Shown: piece by piece, positions 26,273-33,800 of the stretch | Layout: each line of letters opens with the position of its first letter | How positions within the stretch are numbered: position 1 is the stretch's first letter | Source: Burkholderiales bacterium | GTDB taxonomy: Bacteria; Pseudomonadota; Gammaproteobacteria; Burkholderiales; SG8-41 | Length of the DNA: 64,000 nt | Assembly: GCA_019749945.1 (NCBI GenBank) | Contig: JAIEPF010000001.1 | Location: forward strand, 302,724 to 366,723 | Direction of reading: 5' to 3' | The notes under the pieces: model-generated | The model's input: the letters and a program-made list of their open reading frames with translations, nothing else | Told to the model about the DNA's origin: nothing | Databases searched by the model: none | Translations under genes and position numbers: made by a program

Positions 26273-26488
26273 TTATTTGCCGACCTGATTGCCGATCACG
26301 CCGCCAACCGCCGCGCCACCGACTGTGCCGACCGCACTGCCGCCGGTGAGTACAGCACCGCCTACTGCACCGACACCGGCGCCGATGGCGGTGCTTTTGT
26401 CGCGATCCGACATTCCGGCGCAACCGCCGAGGCCCAGCAATATTGGGACCATCAGGGCACCGACTGCGAAACTTTTCGTGGTTTTCAT
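26273..26488 (-). CDS. small glycine-zipper lipoprotein
   Basis: A 71-residue lipoprotein with a signal ending in the lipobox LGGC (Cys23). The rest is almost entirely glycine zipper (AIGAGVGAVGGAVL, GTVGGAAVGGVIGNQVGK), like SlyB/OsmB-type osmotic-stress lipoproteins. It should be inserted in the outer or inner membrane leaflet. It is the third gene after CsbD copy 2 and the Cys-repeat protein. Confidence 0.85.
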   Translation of the reverse strand: MKTTKSFAVGALMVPILLGLGGCAGMSDRDKSTAIGAGVGAVGGAVLTGGSAVGTVGGAAVGGVIGNQVGK

Positions 26489-26538
26489 GATTTATACCTT
26501 TTTTAAGTTACAGAAAGTTCACTATGCGCTGCCGCTGC

Positions 26539-27153
26539 TTACGATTTGCCGTAACGTGCTTTTGCCGTGGCAAGGCAGCTGTTTTTGGCATCACTCGAAA
26601 ATGCGTCACATTTTTCCTTGGCAACCGCATATTCAGCATCACGCTTGTCCGCAACGGCATCCTGCCGCGCGTCAGCTGATTTTTGATCAGCCTTGCTATG
26701 CGCCTTGGCGGATTTTTCGTTGGCCGCCTTGTGCGCCTCAGCCGTTTTCAGCTGCGCTTTGGCGTCGGCCTTGGCAGTTGTCTCCAGTGATTTCGCCTCT
26801 TTGACGCAAATGTCTTTTGCATTACCGGCCTTGTCATCACATTTTTCCTTGGCCACCAAAAAACCGGCTTCCGCTCTGGCGATGCGCACCTGGTAATCCG
26901 CTTGCAGGCCCGGCTTGTTGCGGGCGTCAAGTTCGGCCTTGGCAATGTTTTCCCTGCCCTTCGCTTCAGCCATGCACACATCTTTCACATTGGCCGCGAA
27001 CGAGCCGCAGGCCGTCTTCGCCGTCTTGTATTCTTCGGTGATGCCCGTTTTTTGGGTTTTGTATTCATCCTTCGACAGGGTTTGCGCCATGGCGCCGGCG
27101 CTGAAGGCAAAACTGATCGCAATCGCGATTGCGCTGATATTGAATTTATTCAT
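26539..27153 (-). CDS. exported Lys/Ala-rich protein with three Cys-pair repeats
   Basis: A 204-residue protein with a signal peptide (cleavage near GAMAQ, residue 23). The mature part is helical, rich in Ala and Lys, with three related blocks: CGSFAANVKDVCMAEAKG, CDDKAGNAKDICVKEAK and CDAFSSDAKNSCLATAKARYG. Each has two Cys ten or so residues apart, suggesting a disulfide-bonded helical hairpin repeated along a rod. Blocks 1 and 2 are separated by about 50 residues; an AxxAHxKADxKSA spacer precedes block 3. The start at 27153 has AAGGA upstream. No known function; a periplasmic stress role is inferred from its operon. Confidence 0.65.
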   Translation of the reverse strand: MNKFNISAIAIAISFAFSAGAMAQTLSKDEYKTQKTGITEEYKTAKTACGSFAANVKDVCMAEAKGRENIAKAELDARNKPGLQADYQVRIARAEAGFLVAKEKCDDKAGNAKDICVKEAKSLETTAKADAKAQLKTAEAHKAANEKSAKAHSKADQKSADARQDAVADKRDAEYAVAKEKCDAFSSDAKNSCLATAKARYGKS

Positions 27154-27244
27154 TTTTATTCCTTGGGTAATCATGATGCGGCACCAATATTGATGTATGG
27201 ACGCGGGGTTTCCCGCGGCCCATTACAAAAGGCAACCGCCTTGT

Positions 27245-27445
27245 TTATTTCTGGCTGCTTTGCCAGTCGTGCAGTTGTTTTTCGGCCTCTTCTTTCGTAA
27301 CGCCGTAGACCTCCTGAATCTTTCCGGCGAGCTGATCGCGCCTACCGGCGATCACATCCAGCTGATCGTTGGTGATCCTTCCCCACTGTTGCATGGCGTT
27401 GCCCTTGAACTGCTTCCAGTTTCCTTCGATGCGATCCCAGTTCAT
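27245..27445 (-). CDS. CsbD family stress protein, copy 2
   Basis: A 66-residue CsbD protein: MNWDRIEGNWKQFKGNAMQQW, then GRRDQLAGKIQEVYGVTKEEAEKQL. Length and both blocks match the family well. It heads the operon CsbD, Cys-repeat protein, glycine-zipper lipoprotein and transglutaminase. Operator site 3 (27554-27569) lies about 110 bp upstream of the ATG. Function of the family is unknown beyond stress induction. Confidence 0.9.
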   Translation of the reverse strand: MNWDRIEGNWKQFKGNAMQQWGRITNDQLDVIAGRRDQLAGKIQEVYGVTKEEAEKQLHDWQSSQK

Positions 27446-27553
27446 GCGGTTTCCTTCAGGTTGACCGGTTGACTATCGAAACCTGTCGCAGCAACTCAGT
27501 TACAGCGGCGCCTGGTCAGTAAAGTGATCATCCCCTCTGTCCCGGATACTTTC

Positions 27554-27569
27554 TGTTCGTTGTCGCACA
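27554..27569 (-). promoter_or_regulatory. predicted Crp/Fnr-type operator, site 3
   Basis: TGTTCG-TTGT-CGCACA. On the minus strand GATGAT (27527-27532) begins 21 bp after it and would be the -10 of a transcript for the CsbD copy 2 operon. It lies 10 bp before the end of the AI-2E-family gene. Confidence 0.6.
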
Positions 27570-27578
27570 CATAGGAAA

Positions 27579-28778
27579 TTATTTGCCGAGCAATTCGCCG
27601 GCCGGCCTCAAGGCATCGGCGCGGTCACAGATCACCTTGGCAATCGCAATCAGGGGCGCCCCCAGCAGCAAACCGGCGACACCCCACAACCAGCCAAAAA
27701 ACAGCAGTGCAATGAACAACACCGCTGCATTCACCCCCGCAAACCGGCTTTGCAGCCAGGTCGTAAAAACGAGTCCGATCACGCTCGCCACGATCAGGGC
27801 CACACCGGCAACGGCCAGTGCCTGCAGCAGCGTTCCGAACTGCAGAAATCCGGCCACGCCGGCGGCAATCGCCACCAGCACCGAACCCAGATAAGGCACG
27901 AAATGCAGCACACCGGCGGCGACGCCCCAGATGCCGGCTTCTTCCACGCCCATCGCCCAGAACGCGAGCCATGTGCAGACGGCAATCAGCGCATTCGATG
28001 CCAGCGTCACAAAAAGGTAACGCTGCACCTGCGCGTCAATCTCCTCGAGAATGCGCAAGGCGTCTTTTTTCCGCGTCAGCGAAGAGCCGACGAACTGCAG
28101 AAGCTTGCGCCGGAAATGGTCGCCTGAAGCGAGCAGGAAATAGGCGAGAAGGACCACAATCGGCGTTTGCGCCACGACCGAGATCAAGAGTGCCGACTGC
28201 GCACGCGCATAGTCCCTCAGCCACATCGTGGCATCCGGCGCCGGCACCGGCACCGCACGTGTGCGCGGTTTGCGCGTGGCATCCGCGGCAACCCCCTGCA
28301 GTTCATCGGCCGCTTCCTGCACGTTTTGCAGCGCCGTGGGCGCATTGCCGCGCTCGGGACTCAGGGTATGCCGCAGCTTGCGCGCGGCATCGGGAAGTTT
28401 TTGCAGCATGACCACCGCCTCGTCGCTCAGCGAATAGGTGATCCATGAAACGCCGCCAACCAGCGCCGCGACGACCAGCGCCGCGGCAACGGGCCGCGGG
28501 ATGCGACAGGCCTGCAGCCCGTCGACCATCGGCCGCATGGCATAACTGGCGAGGATGCCGATCAGCAGGGGTACAAAAAAGGCGCGTGCGAAATAGAGTG
28601 CGGCAATCAGGGCGATGACCGCCAGCACCGTCAACGAGAGATCCATGCGCGAATAACGACGTCTGCGCACCCTGGTTTCGGCCGCCTCGGCCGTCGATTC
28701 GGGCTGACCGCCGGCCGCTGATGCAGGCTGTGCAACAACGTCATGCAAAACAACCGGGATGGGTGTCCCGGTCGTCAT
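27579..28778 (-). CDS. AI-2E family transporter
   Basis: A 399-residue membrane protein of the AI-2E/PerM family with about eight helices. The soluble segment between helices 3 and 4 (about residues 120-200) is longer than average because of a Pro/Arg-rich insert near ATRKPRTRAVPVPAP. The conserved GVAAGVLHFVPYLGSVLVAIAAG motif is in the second half. Substrates in this family range from autoinducer-2 to sodium; none can be named here. It is the last gene after the OmpA-family and BON genes, 43 bp after the latter. Confidence 0.88.
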   Translation of the reverse strand: MTTGTPIPVVLHDVVAQPASAAGGQPESTAEAAETRVRRRRYSRMDLSLTVLAVIALIAALYFARAFFVPLLIGILASYAMRPMVDGLQACRIPRPVAAALVVAALVGGVSWITYSLSDEAVVMLQKLPDAARKLRHTLSPERGNAPTALQNVQEAADELQGVAADATRKPRTRAVPVPAPDATMWLRDYARAQSALLISVVAQTPIVVLLAYFLLASGDHFRRKLLQFVGSSLTRKKDALRILEEIDAQVQRYLFVTLASNALIAVCTWLAFWAMGVEEAGIWGVAAGVLHFVPYLGSVLVAIAAGVAGFLQFGTLLQALAVAGVALIVASVIGLVFTTWLQSRFAGVNAAVLFIALLFFGWLWGVAGLLLGAPLIAIAKVICDRADALRPAGELLGK

Positions 28779-28821
28779 TCGCCACTACCGGGCATGCCGG
28801 CGCAATACACCGGCATGTTTA

Positions 28822-29133
28822 TTACTTCAGCCGCATGTCGTTCTTGACGGAAGTCACTCCGCCGACTGCGCGCGCCAGCGAGACCACCTTGTTGATGTCC
28901 GTCTGCGAACTGACGAAGCCGCTGAGTTGCACCACACCCTTGTACGTCTCGACATTGATTTCGGCGGACTTCAGCGTCGGCTCATTGAATATCGCAGCCT
29001 TGGTTTTGGTGGTAATCACGGTGTCATCGACATATTCGCCCACACCTTCGTTTTTGGACGAGGTGGCGCAACCCGTCATGACCGCCAACAGCGCAACAGC
29101 AAAAAATACAGTAATGCGTTTAAATAATTTCAT
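28822..29133 (-). CDS. BON domain lipoprotein (OsmY-like)
   Basis: A 103-residue lipoprotein with lipobox MTGC (Cys22) and one BON domain (about residues 36-103: DDTVITTKTKAAIF, VETYKGVVQLSGFV, VSLARAVGGVTSVKNDM). BON domains bind phospholipid and protect membranes in osmotic or envelope stress. It lies between the OmpA-family gene (94 bp upstream) and the AI-2E-family gene. Confidence 0.92.
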   Translation of the reverse strand: MKLFKRITVFFAVALLAVMTGCATSSKNEGVGEYVDDTVITTKTKAAIFNEPTLKSAEINVETYKGVVQLSGFVSSQTDINKVVSLARAVGGVTSVKNDMRLK

Positions 29134-29227
29134 GATCGTCTTCTCCGGGTAAATTCAAACTTGCTTCTGACTTGCAAACCGGCGATTGCGCGCCGGCGAA
29201 TCTCATCGTGTAATAGTCCGCCAGCGC

Positions 29228-29917
29228 CTATCGCGAGCCAGTGACGGTTTTGCTGCCCTTCATTTCAACGTCAACACGGCGATCAGGCTGCAGGCAGGCG
29301 ACGACCCTGGCGCTTTTCGCACCGCGGCAATCCCCGGGCTTGGTCACCGGCTGCGCTTCGCCCCGGCCTTCCGCATCAATGCGGCTGGCCTGGACATTTT
29401 TGCCGACCAGATGATCCTTCACTGCTTGCGCCCGGCGCTCGGAGAGTTTCTGGTTGTAGGCGTTGCTGCCGAAACGGTCAGTGTGACCGGTGGCGATGAT
29501 GTTGTCGTATGTCGCGCCTTCGAGCTGGTTGACCAGCCCGTCCAGCATCACCTTGCCCTCGGGTTTCAGCACGGCCTTGTCGAAAGCAAACAGTGCATCG
29601 CCGGAAAAACTGATTTTTTGCGGCAACGGCTTTGCCGGCTCCAGCGCCGGCGCGACTTCCGCAACCGCCACCGGCCGCGGTGCGGGGGGTACGGGGGCCG
29701 CGGCAACGGGTTTGTTCACCGGATCGCAGGGCTCGACGGAACGTGCCGGGGTCCAGTCGCTGTCACGCCAGCACAGATTGGTGCCGCTCATGGTGACGTT
29801 ATTGCCGTAGGTATCAACCAGATAACCCTGATTCTTGCTGTCTGCGCCCTGGACCATCGCCGGCAGCAGCAGCATTGCCGCAATCGCAGCAACCATCGGC
29901 TTCATTATCATTTTCAT
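29228..29917 (-). CDS. OmpA family outer-membrane/peptidoglycan-associated protein
   Basis: A 229-residue protein with a signal peptide (cleavage near VQGA, about residue 24), a short N-terminal part with NLCWRDSDWTPARSVEPCDP, a Pro/Ala-rich linker, and a C-terminal OmpA peptidoglycan-binding domain. The last contains TGHTDRFGSNAYNQKLSERRAQAV and RRVDVEM. There is no eight-stranded barrel; this is the short class in which the linker and OmpA domain dominate. AAAGGTC precedes the ATG at 29917. It heads the OmpA-BON-AI-2E operon, with operator site 4 about 110 bp upstream. Confidence 0.92.
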   Translation of the reverse strand: MKMIMKPMVAAIAAMLLLPAMVQGADSKNQGYLVDTYGNNVTMSGTNLCWRDSDWTPARSVEPCDPVNKPVAAAPVPPAPRPVAVAEVAPALEPAKPLPQKISFSGDALFAFDKAVLKPEGKVMLDGLVNQLEGATYDNIIATGHTDRFGSNAYNQKLSERRAQAVKDHLVGKNVQASRIDAEGRGEAQPVTKPGDCRGAKSARVVACLQPDRRVDVEMKGSKTVTGSR

Positions 29918-30018
29918 TGCACTGACCTTTTGGGCGGAACGGTTCATGGAAAAATCCGGAGCTGCAGCGATATGCGTCTTGACCAAGTCGGAGAATAGAC
30001 AGCGTTATGCGATCCATC

Positions 30019-30034
30019 CGTACGCTGTCGCACA
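30019..30034 (-). promoter_or_regulatory. predicted Crp/Fnr-type operator, site 4
   Basis: CGTACG-CTGT-CGCACA. On the minus strand TATTCT (29992-29997), the best of the -10 candidates, begins 21 bp after it, which gives the palindrome a centre at -41.5 for the OmpA-BON-AI-2E operon. Confidence 0.65.
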
Positions 30035-30086
30035 CACGAACAAACAAACACTCCCCGTTTTCCCGGCATGCGGGAAAAGGCTCATT

Positions 30087-30102
30087 TGTACGCTACCGAA
30101 CT
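30087..30102 (+). promoter_or_regulatory. predicted Crp/Fnr-type operator, site 5
   Basis: TGTACG-CTAC-CGAACT matches TGTNCG-N4-CGNACA except for the last base. On the plus strand TAAAAG (30124-30129) begins 21 bp after it. It points to the Crp/Fnr remnant at 30217. Confidence 0.5.
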
Positions 30103-30216
30103 TATGAACCGTTCTGGGCCTGCTAAAAGGAGTATTCTGGTCACCTGAATAATCCGGCTTTCGCGCAGACCTATCCCGTTGCTGAAAGGGCTCGCGAGAC
30201 AGAAAGCGGCAACCTT

Positions 30217-30318
30217 ATGCCCGGCCTCCATCACCCCGAGCAAAACCACCTGATCGCCGCCCTGCCGGCAGCCGATTACGAGCGCCTGCTGCCGCGGCCG
30301 GCCAGTACCGGGGCCTGA
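30217..30318 (+). pseudogene. truncated remnant of a third Crp/Fnr paralogue
   Basis: A 33-codon frame reads HLIAALPAADYERLLPRPAS and then stops. This matches the N-terminus of the two intact paralogues (SLLASLPYKDFQHLLPGLEP and SLFAALPSSDYLRLLPALEP). No further homologous sequence is visible after the stop, so the rest of the gene is lost. It still lies 115 bp downstream of operator site 5. Confidence 0.6.
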
Positions 30319-30450
30319 GGCGACAATAAGCACCATCGATGGCCTCAGGCCGGCGGCTCGCGCCACGCAGCATAACGGCGATTTCGATCACGGTAATTTC
30401 AATAACATATTGTTTTTAAACAATTTTTTGTGCGAGCGCAGCACAAAAAA
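30312..30450. repeat. three inverted repeats downstream of the regulator remnant
   Basis: 30312-30351: GGCCTGAGGC and GCCTCAGGCC with a 20-nt loop. 30409-30424: ATTGTTT-TT-AAACAAT. 30424-30450: TTTTTTGTGC and GCACAAAAAA with a 7-nt loop. The last has T on the left and A on the right, the reverse of a terminator. It could be a regulatory palindrome for the HTH gene at 30577. Confidence 0.45.
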
Positions 30451-30576
30451 TGAGCAGGCGCCGAGCCAAACCCAGCACTTTCCTGTATCATCCACCTCCC
30501 CCCGATGCGCCAGCCTCAGCTCGAACCTTTGCTGAGCCGGCGCTGATCCGACTGACTGCAAAGAAAGGCTTCTGAA

Positions 30577-30849
30577 ATGCAAGCAATTCTGGATTATTTG
30601 GCGAACAGCGGCGAACAACTGGATTCGGAAATCGCCGCGGCGACCGGTCTTTCCGTGGCGACCGTGCGTGCGCGCGCCACCGACCTGCACGCCAAGGGCG
30701 CCATCATGGTGTGCCGCTCGATCCGTTACAAGGACGGCAAGGAAGTCGAAGCCATGCTGTGCCGCATCTCCGGCTACATCCCGCCTGCCGCTCCCGGCCG
30801 CAAATCCAAGGCGCAGATGCCGCCGAAAAGCACCGCAACGGTGGATTGA
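30577..30849 (+). CDS. small winged-helix DNA-binding protein
   Basis: A 90-residue protein. Residues 1-60 form a helix-turn-helix with wing: QAILDYLANSGEQLDSEIAAATGLSVATVRARATDLHAKGAIM, then strands CRSIRYKDG and EVEAMLCRIS. The tail is Pro/Lys-rich. It resembles the winged-helix domain of MarR/ArsR-type proteins but is too short to have a dimer or sensor domain. It is preceded by palindromes (30409-30450) and followed by a terminator, so it is monocistronic. Target unknown. Confidence 0.7.
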   Translation: MQAILDYLANSGEQLDSEIAAATGLSVATVRARATDLHAKGAIMVCRSIRYKDGKEVEAMLCRISGYIPPAAPGRKSKAQMPPKSTATVD

Positions 30850-30872
30850 TCGCCGAGCCATTTCGATAGCGC

Positions 30873-30905
30873 AAAAAAAGCCCGCTGATGCAGCGGGCTT
30901 TTTTG
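30873..30905 (+). terminator. rho-independent terminator after the HTH gene
   Basis: AAGCCCGCTG-ATG-CAGCGGGCTT with flanking A and T runs, 23 bp after the stop codon. Confidence 0.92.
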
Positions 30906-31021
30906 TTGTCTGATGGCGACAACACCATAAGACGCCTCATCCCACTAAAATACGGCTTGTTTTAATTTTGTCATTTTTTGACGGTGTGAACCATCCCTAA
31001 CACCGTTCAACAAGGCAGCCC

Positions 31022-32833
31022 ATGACCGTCCAGCAAATCCTCATTCTCACCATCCTGCTGATTGCCGCCGCGATGTTCCTGTGGGATCGCTGGCGCCACG
31101 ACATGGTGGCGATGTGTGCACTGTTCGCCTGCCTCGTCACCGGTCTTGTGCCGGCAGCGGAAGCGTTCTCCGGATTCGGCCATCCGGCGGTGATCACCGT
31201 CGCCTGCATCCTGATCCTCAGCAGCGGCCTGAAAAATTCAGGCGCCGTCGATGCACTGACACGTTTTGTCGTACCCGCCGCGGCCGGGCCCACGCTGACC
31301 ATCACCGTGCTCACCGCGCTGGCCGCTGTGCTCTCGTCGTTCATGAACAATGTCGGCGCCCTCGCGCTGCTGATGCCGGTGGCGATCCAGGTTGCCAACA
31401 AACAATCGCTGCCACCGGGCCGGGTGCTGATGCCGGTCGCGTTCGGCGCAATCTTCGGCGGCATCACCACGCTGATCGGCACGCCGCCCAACCTGATCGT
31501 CGCGGGTTTCCGCCAGCAGGCCGGCGACGGCAGCTTTGGCATGTTCGACTTCGCGCCGGTCGGACTTCCGGTGGCTGTTGCCGGCGTGTTGTTCATGGGC
31601 CTGATCGGCTGGCGCCTGGTGCCGGCGCGAAAACCGGCCGGCGCTGAGGGGTTCGACACCGGGGCCTACCTCACCGAAGCCGTTGTTCCCGAAGGCAGCG
31701 CCACCGCCGGCAAAACCCTGCGTGAAATCGACAATGCCATCGACGAAATCGACGCCCAGGTCATCGGCGTGGTGCGTAGCGATGTGCGGGTCACAGCACC
31801 GAGCCGCGGCTGGGTGGTGCGCACCGGCGACATCCTGATCATCGAGGCCGAAGCCGCGGCCCTCGCCAGTACGCTGTCTACGCTCGCACTTACACTCGTC
31901 GAAGCCAAGACCCCGCCCAAACCCGAAGCGGAGACCGAAGACACCGCAACGGCGCCGCCGGAAAAAAACCCCGCCGCTGACGAAAGCATGCTGGCGGAAC
32001 TGGCGATACTGCCCGCATCCCTGCTCGTCGGGCGTTCGGCCAGCGATGTGCTGCTGCGCACACGCTACGGCATCAACCTGCTGGCGGTATCACGCAAAGG
32101 GCAGCGCCTGACGGCACGGCTGCGTTCCCTGCGGCTGGACGCCGGCGACCTGCTGCTGATGCAGGGCTCGCCCGAATCGCTCAACGACTTCGCATCCAGC
32201 TTCGGTTGCGTACCCTTGGCAGAACGCCAACTGCGCATTCCGGACAAACGCATGGCACTCACCGCCAGCGGCATCATGGCCGCCGCGGTAATTGCATCCG
32301 TCTGCGGCATACCGGCGGAGATCGCCTTTGCTGTCGGCGTGCTGGCATCCATGATTTTTCGCACCGTGTCGCCGCGCGCCGTCTACGAAGCCGTCGACTG
32401 GCCGGTGATCGTGCTGCTCGCCGCGCTGATGCCGGTGGCCAATGCCATCGAAACCACCGGTACTGCCGACGTCATTGCGCGCGTGCTGCTCGAAAACATC
32501 GCCGGCGGCAACGCCATATTCGCGCTGGTCGCGCTGATTGCCGTCACCATGCTGCTGTCGGACCTGATGAACAACGCCGCCACCGCGGCGGTAATGTGCC
32601 CGATCGCCATCGGCGCCGCCAGTCAGCTCGGCGTCAGCGCGGATCCTTTTCTGATGGCCGTTGCGCTGGGCGCGTCCTGCGCGTTCCTGACCCCGATCGG
32701 GCACCAGAACAACACGCTGATTCTCGGCCCGGGGGGTTTCCGCTTCGGGGATTACTGGAAGCTGGGGCTGCCGCTGGAAATATTGACCTTGGTGGCGGGG
32801 GTGCCCTTGCTGCTGATCGTGTGGCCGTTGTAA
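31022..32833 (+). CDS. SLC13 family permease with RCK_C (TrkA-C) domains
   Basis: A 603-residue anion permease. The first half has about five or six helices with the SLC13 hairpin SSFMNNVGALALLMPVAI and TTLIGTPPNLIVAGF. A cytosolic insert (about residues 215-400) carries two RCK_C-like domains (KTLREIDNAIDEIDAQVIGVVR..., then LLVGRSASDVLLRTRYGINLLAVSRKG...), with a Pro/Glu-rich linker between. The second half repeats the transport core with DLMNNAATAAVMCPIAIGAA. Related proteins move sulfate or dicarboxylates. It stands alone on the plus strand after a terminator. Confidence 0.88.
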   Translation: MTVQQILILTILLIAAAMFLWDRWRHDMVAMCALFACLVTGLVPAAEAFSGFGHPAVITVACILILSSGLKNSGAVDALTRFVVPAAAGPTLTITVLTALAAVLSSFMNNVGALALLMPVAIQVANKQSLPPGRVLMPVAFGAIFGGITTLIGTPPNLIVAGFRQQAGDGSFGMFDFAPVGLPVAVAGVLFMGLIGWRLVPARKPAGAEGFDTGAYLTEAVVPEGSATAGKTLREIDNAIDEIDAQVIGVVRSDVRVTAPSRGWVVRTGDILIIEAEAAALASTLSTLALTLVEAKTPPKPEAETEDTATAPPEKNPAADESMLAELAILPASLLVGRSASDVLLRTRYGINLLAVSRKGQRLTARLRSLRLDAGDLLLMQGSPESLNDFASSFGCVPLAERQLRIPDKRMALTASGIMAAAVIASVCGIPAEIAFAVGVLASMIFRTVSPRAVYEAVDWPVIVLLAALMPVANAIETTGTADVIARVLLENIAGGNAIFALVALIAVTMLLSDLMNNAATAAVMCPIAIGAASQLGVSADPFLMAVALGASCAFLTPIGHQNNTLILGPGGFRFGDYWKLGLPLEILTLVAGVPLLLIVWPL

Positions 32834-32975
32834 AGCTGCGGGGTTCCGGGCGGATATCCATTCGGTGGAAATCTTGAATGCCTGCTTTTCATATCCGCAT
32901 AAAATCAGTGAACCGGTATAGTGCTGCCCACTGTTCATAACCCTAAACCCGCATCACTTCCAAGCGAGGATCACC

Positions 32976-33584
32976 ATGCTCCGCATCTACGGTTCCGCCA
33001 ACTCCCGCGCCCTGCGCGTCATCTGGATGGCCGGTGAACTCGGCCTTGAATACCAGCACGAAGACTGGCTGCCGCGCGCGCCGGAAACCCAAACCCCCGC
33101 CTACCGCGCGCTGAATGCCAACGGCCGGGTACCGACCATCGACGACGACGGCTTCATCCTGTCGGAGTCGATGGCGATCAACTGCTACCTCGCGCAGAAA
33201 CACCACAGCCCGCTGTGGCCCGCCGATCTGAAACAGCAGGCGCTGGTACTGCAGTGGAGCCTGTGGGAAACCGACCGCCTCGACCGCCAGATCGTCGACT
33301 ACGTGCGTCACACCGTGGCGCTGCCCTCGGCCGAACGCAAGGCCGACATCGCCGCCGCCAACTGGAAACAGGTCACGCCCGCATTCGACGTGCTGGAAAC
33401 CTCGCTCACCGCATCGACCTGGCTGATCGGCGAAGCGTTTACCGTGGCCGACGTCAATGTCGCCGGCGCGCTGTATCGCGCGCTGTCGATCGACCTCGGA
33501 CAATGGCCGCGCCTCGACCACTGGCTGCAGCGCTGCTGGGATCGTCCGGCGGCCAAAGCCGCGCGCGCGATGCGTGAAAAATAA
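32976..33584 (+). CDS. glutathione S-transferase family protein
   Basis: A 202-residue GST. The N-terminal thioredoxin-like domain begins RIYGSANSRALRVIW, with the cis-Pro region GRVPTIDDDG and ESMAINCYLA. The C-terminal helical domain includes LIGEAFTVADVNVAGALYRAL, the conserved N-capping motif. Cytosolic, conjugating glutathione to electrophiles; the class is not clear. Monocistronic, 142 bp after the permease gene. Confidence 0.92.
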   Translation: MLRIYGSANSRALRVIWMAGELGLEYQHEDWLPRAPETQTPAYRALNANGRVPTIDDDGFILSESMAINCYLAQKHHSPLWPADLKQQALVLQWSLWETDRLDRQIVDYVRHTVALPSAERKADIAAANWKQVTPAFDVLETSLTASTWLIGEAFTVADVNVAGALYRALSIDLGQWPRLDHWLQRCWDRPAAKAARAMREK

Positions 33585-33800
33585 TGCGGCCCGCAGCGCG
33601 GCTTGCCGTCATTCGGGATTAATCACAAGTATTTGTTTTTATTGATATTTTATAATCCGTGATAACGAATGCATGACACTTGCCGGCCACCGGCGCCGCG
33701 CAGATGGCGTAAGCTGCACAAGCTGTCGCGTCGGTAAAAACAGCACCCGCAACAACAATCTGCCGCGCGGCTCGATCACTCATCAACCGCCGGGGGAGCC

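Larger units (their letters stand above)
29918..30576. other. intergenic region with two operators, a regulator remnant and palindromes
   Basis: These 659 bases contain no intact gene. They hold operator sites 4 and 5, the Crp/Fnr remnant (30217-30318), and an inverted repeat GGCCTGAGGC/GCCTCAGGCC (30312-30351). An AT palindrome ATTGTTT-TT-AAACAAT (30409-30424) and TTTTTTGTGC-N7-GCACAAAAAA (30424-30450) follow. Confidence 0.6.

Noticed and set aside
30082..30366. Open frame of 94 codons on the minus strand in the operator region
   Set aside because: It covers operator site 5 and the regulator remnant, has no ribosome-binding site and no similarity. The plus-strand remnant explains the sequence better.
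30424..30450. Hairpin TTTTTTGTGC/GCACAAAAAA as terminator
   Set aside because: The T-run is on the left and the A-run on the right, so neither strand has a stem followed by T. It is listed as a palindrome only.
33633..33656. Sigma-70 promoter TTGTTT/TATAAT before the MetX-like gene
   Set aside because: The -10 is perfect, but the spacer to TTGTTT is only 12 bp and there is no -35 at 17 bp. An AT-rich promoter is likely here but cannot be placed.
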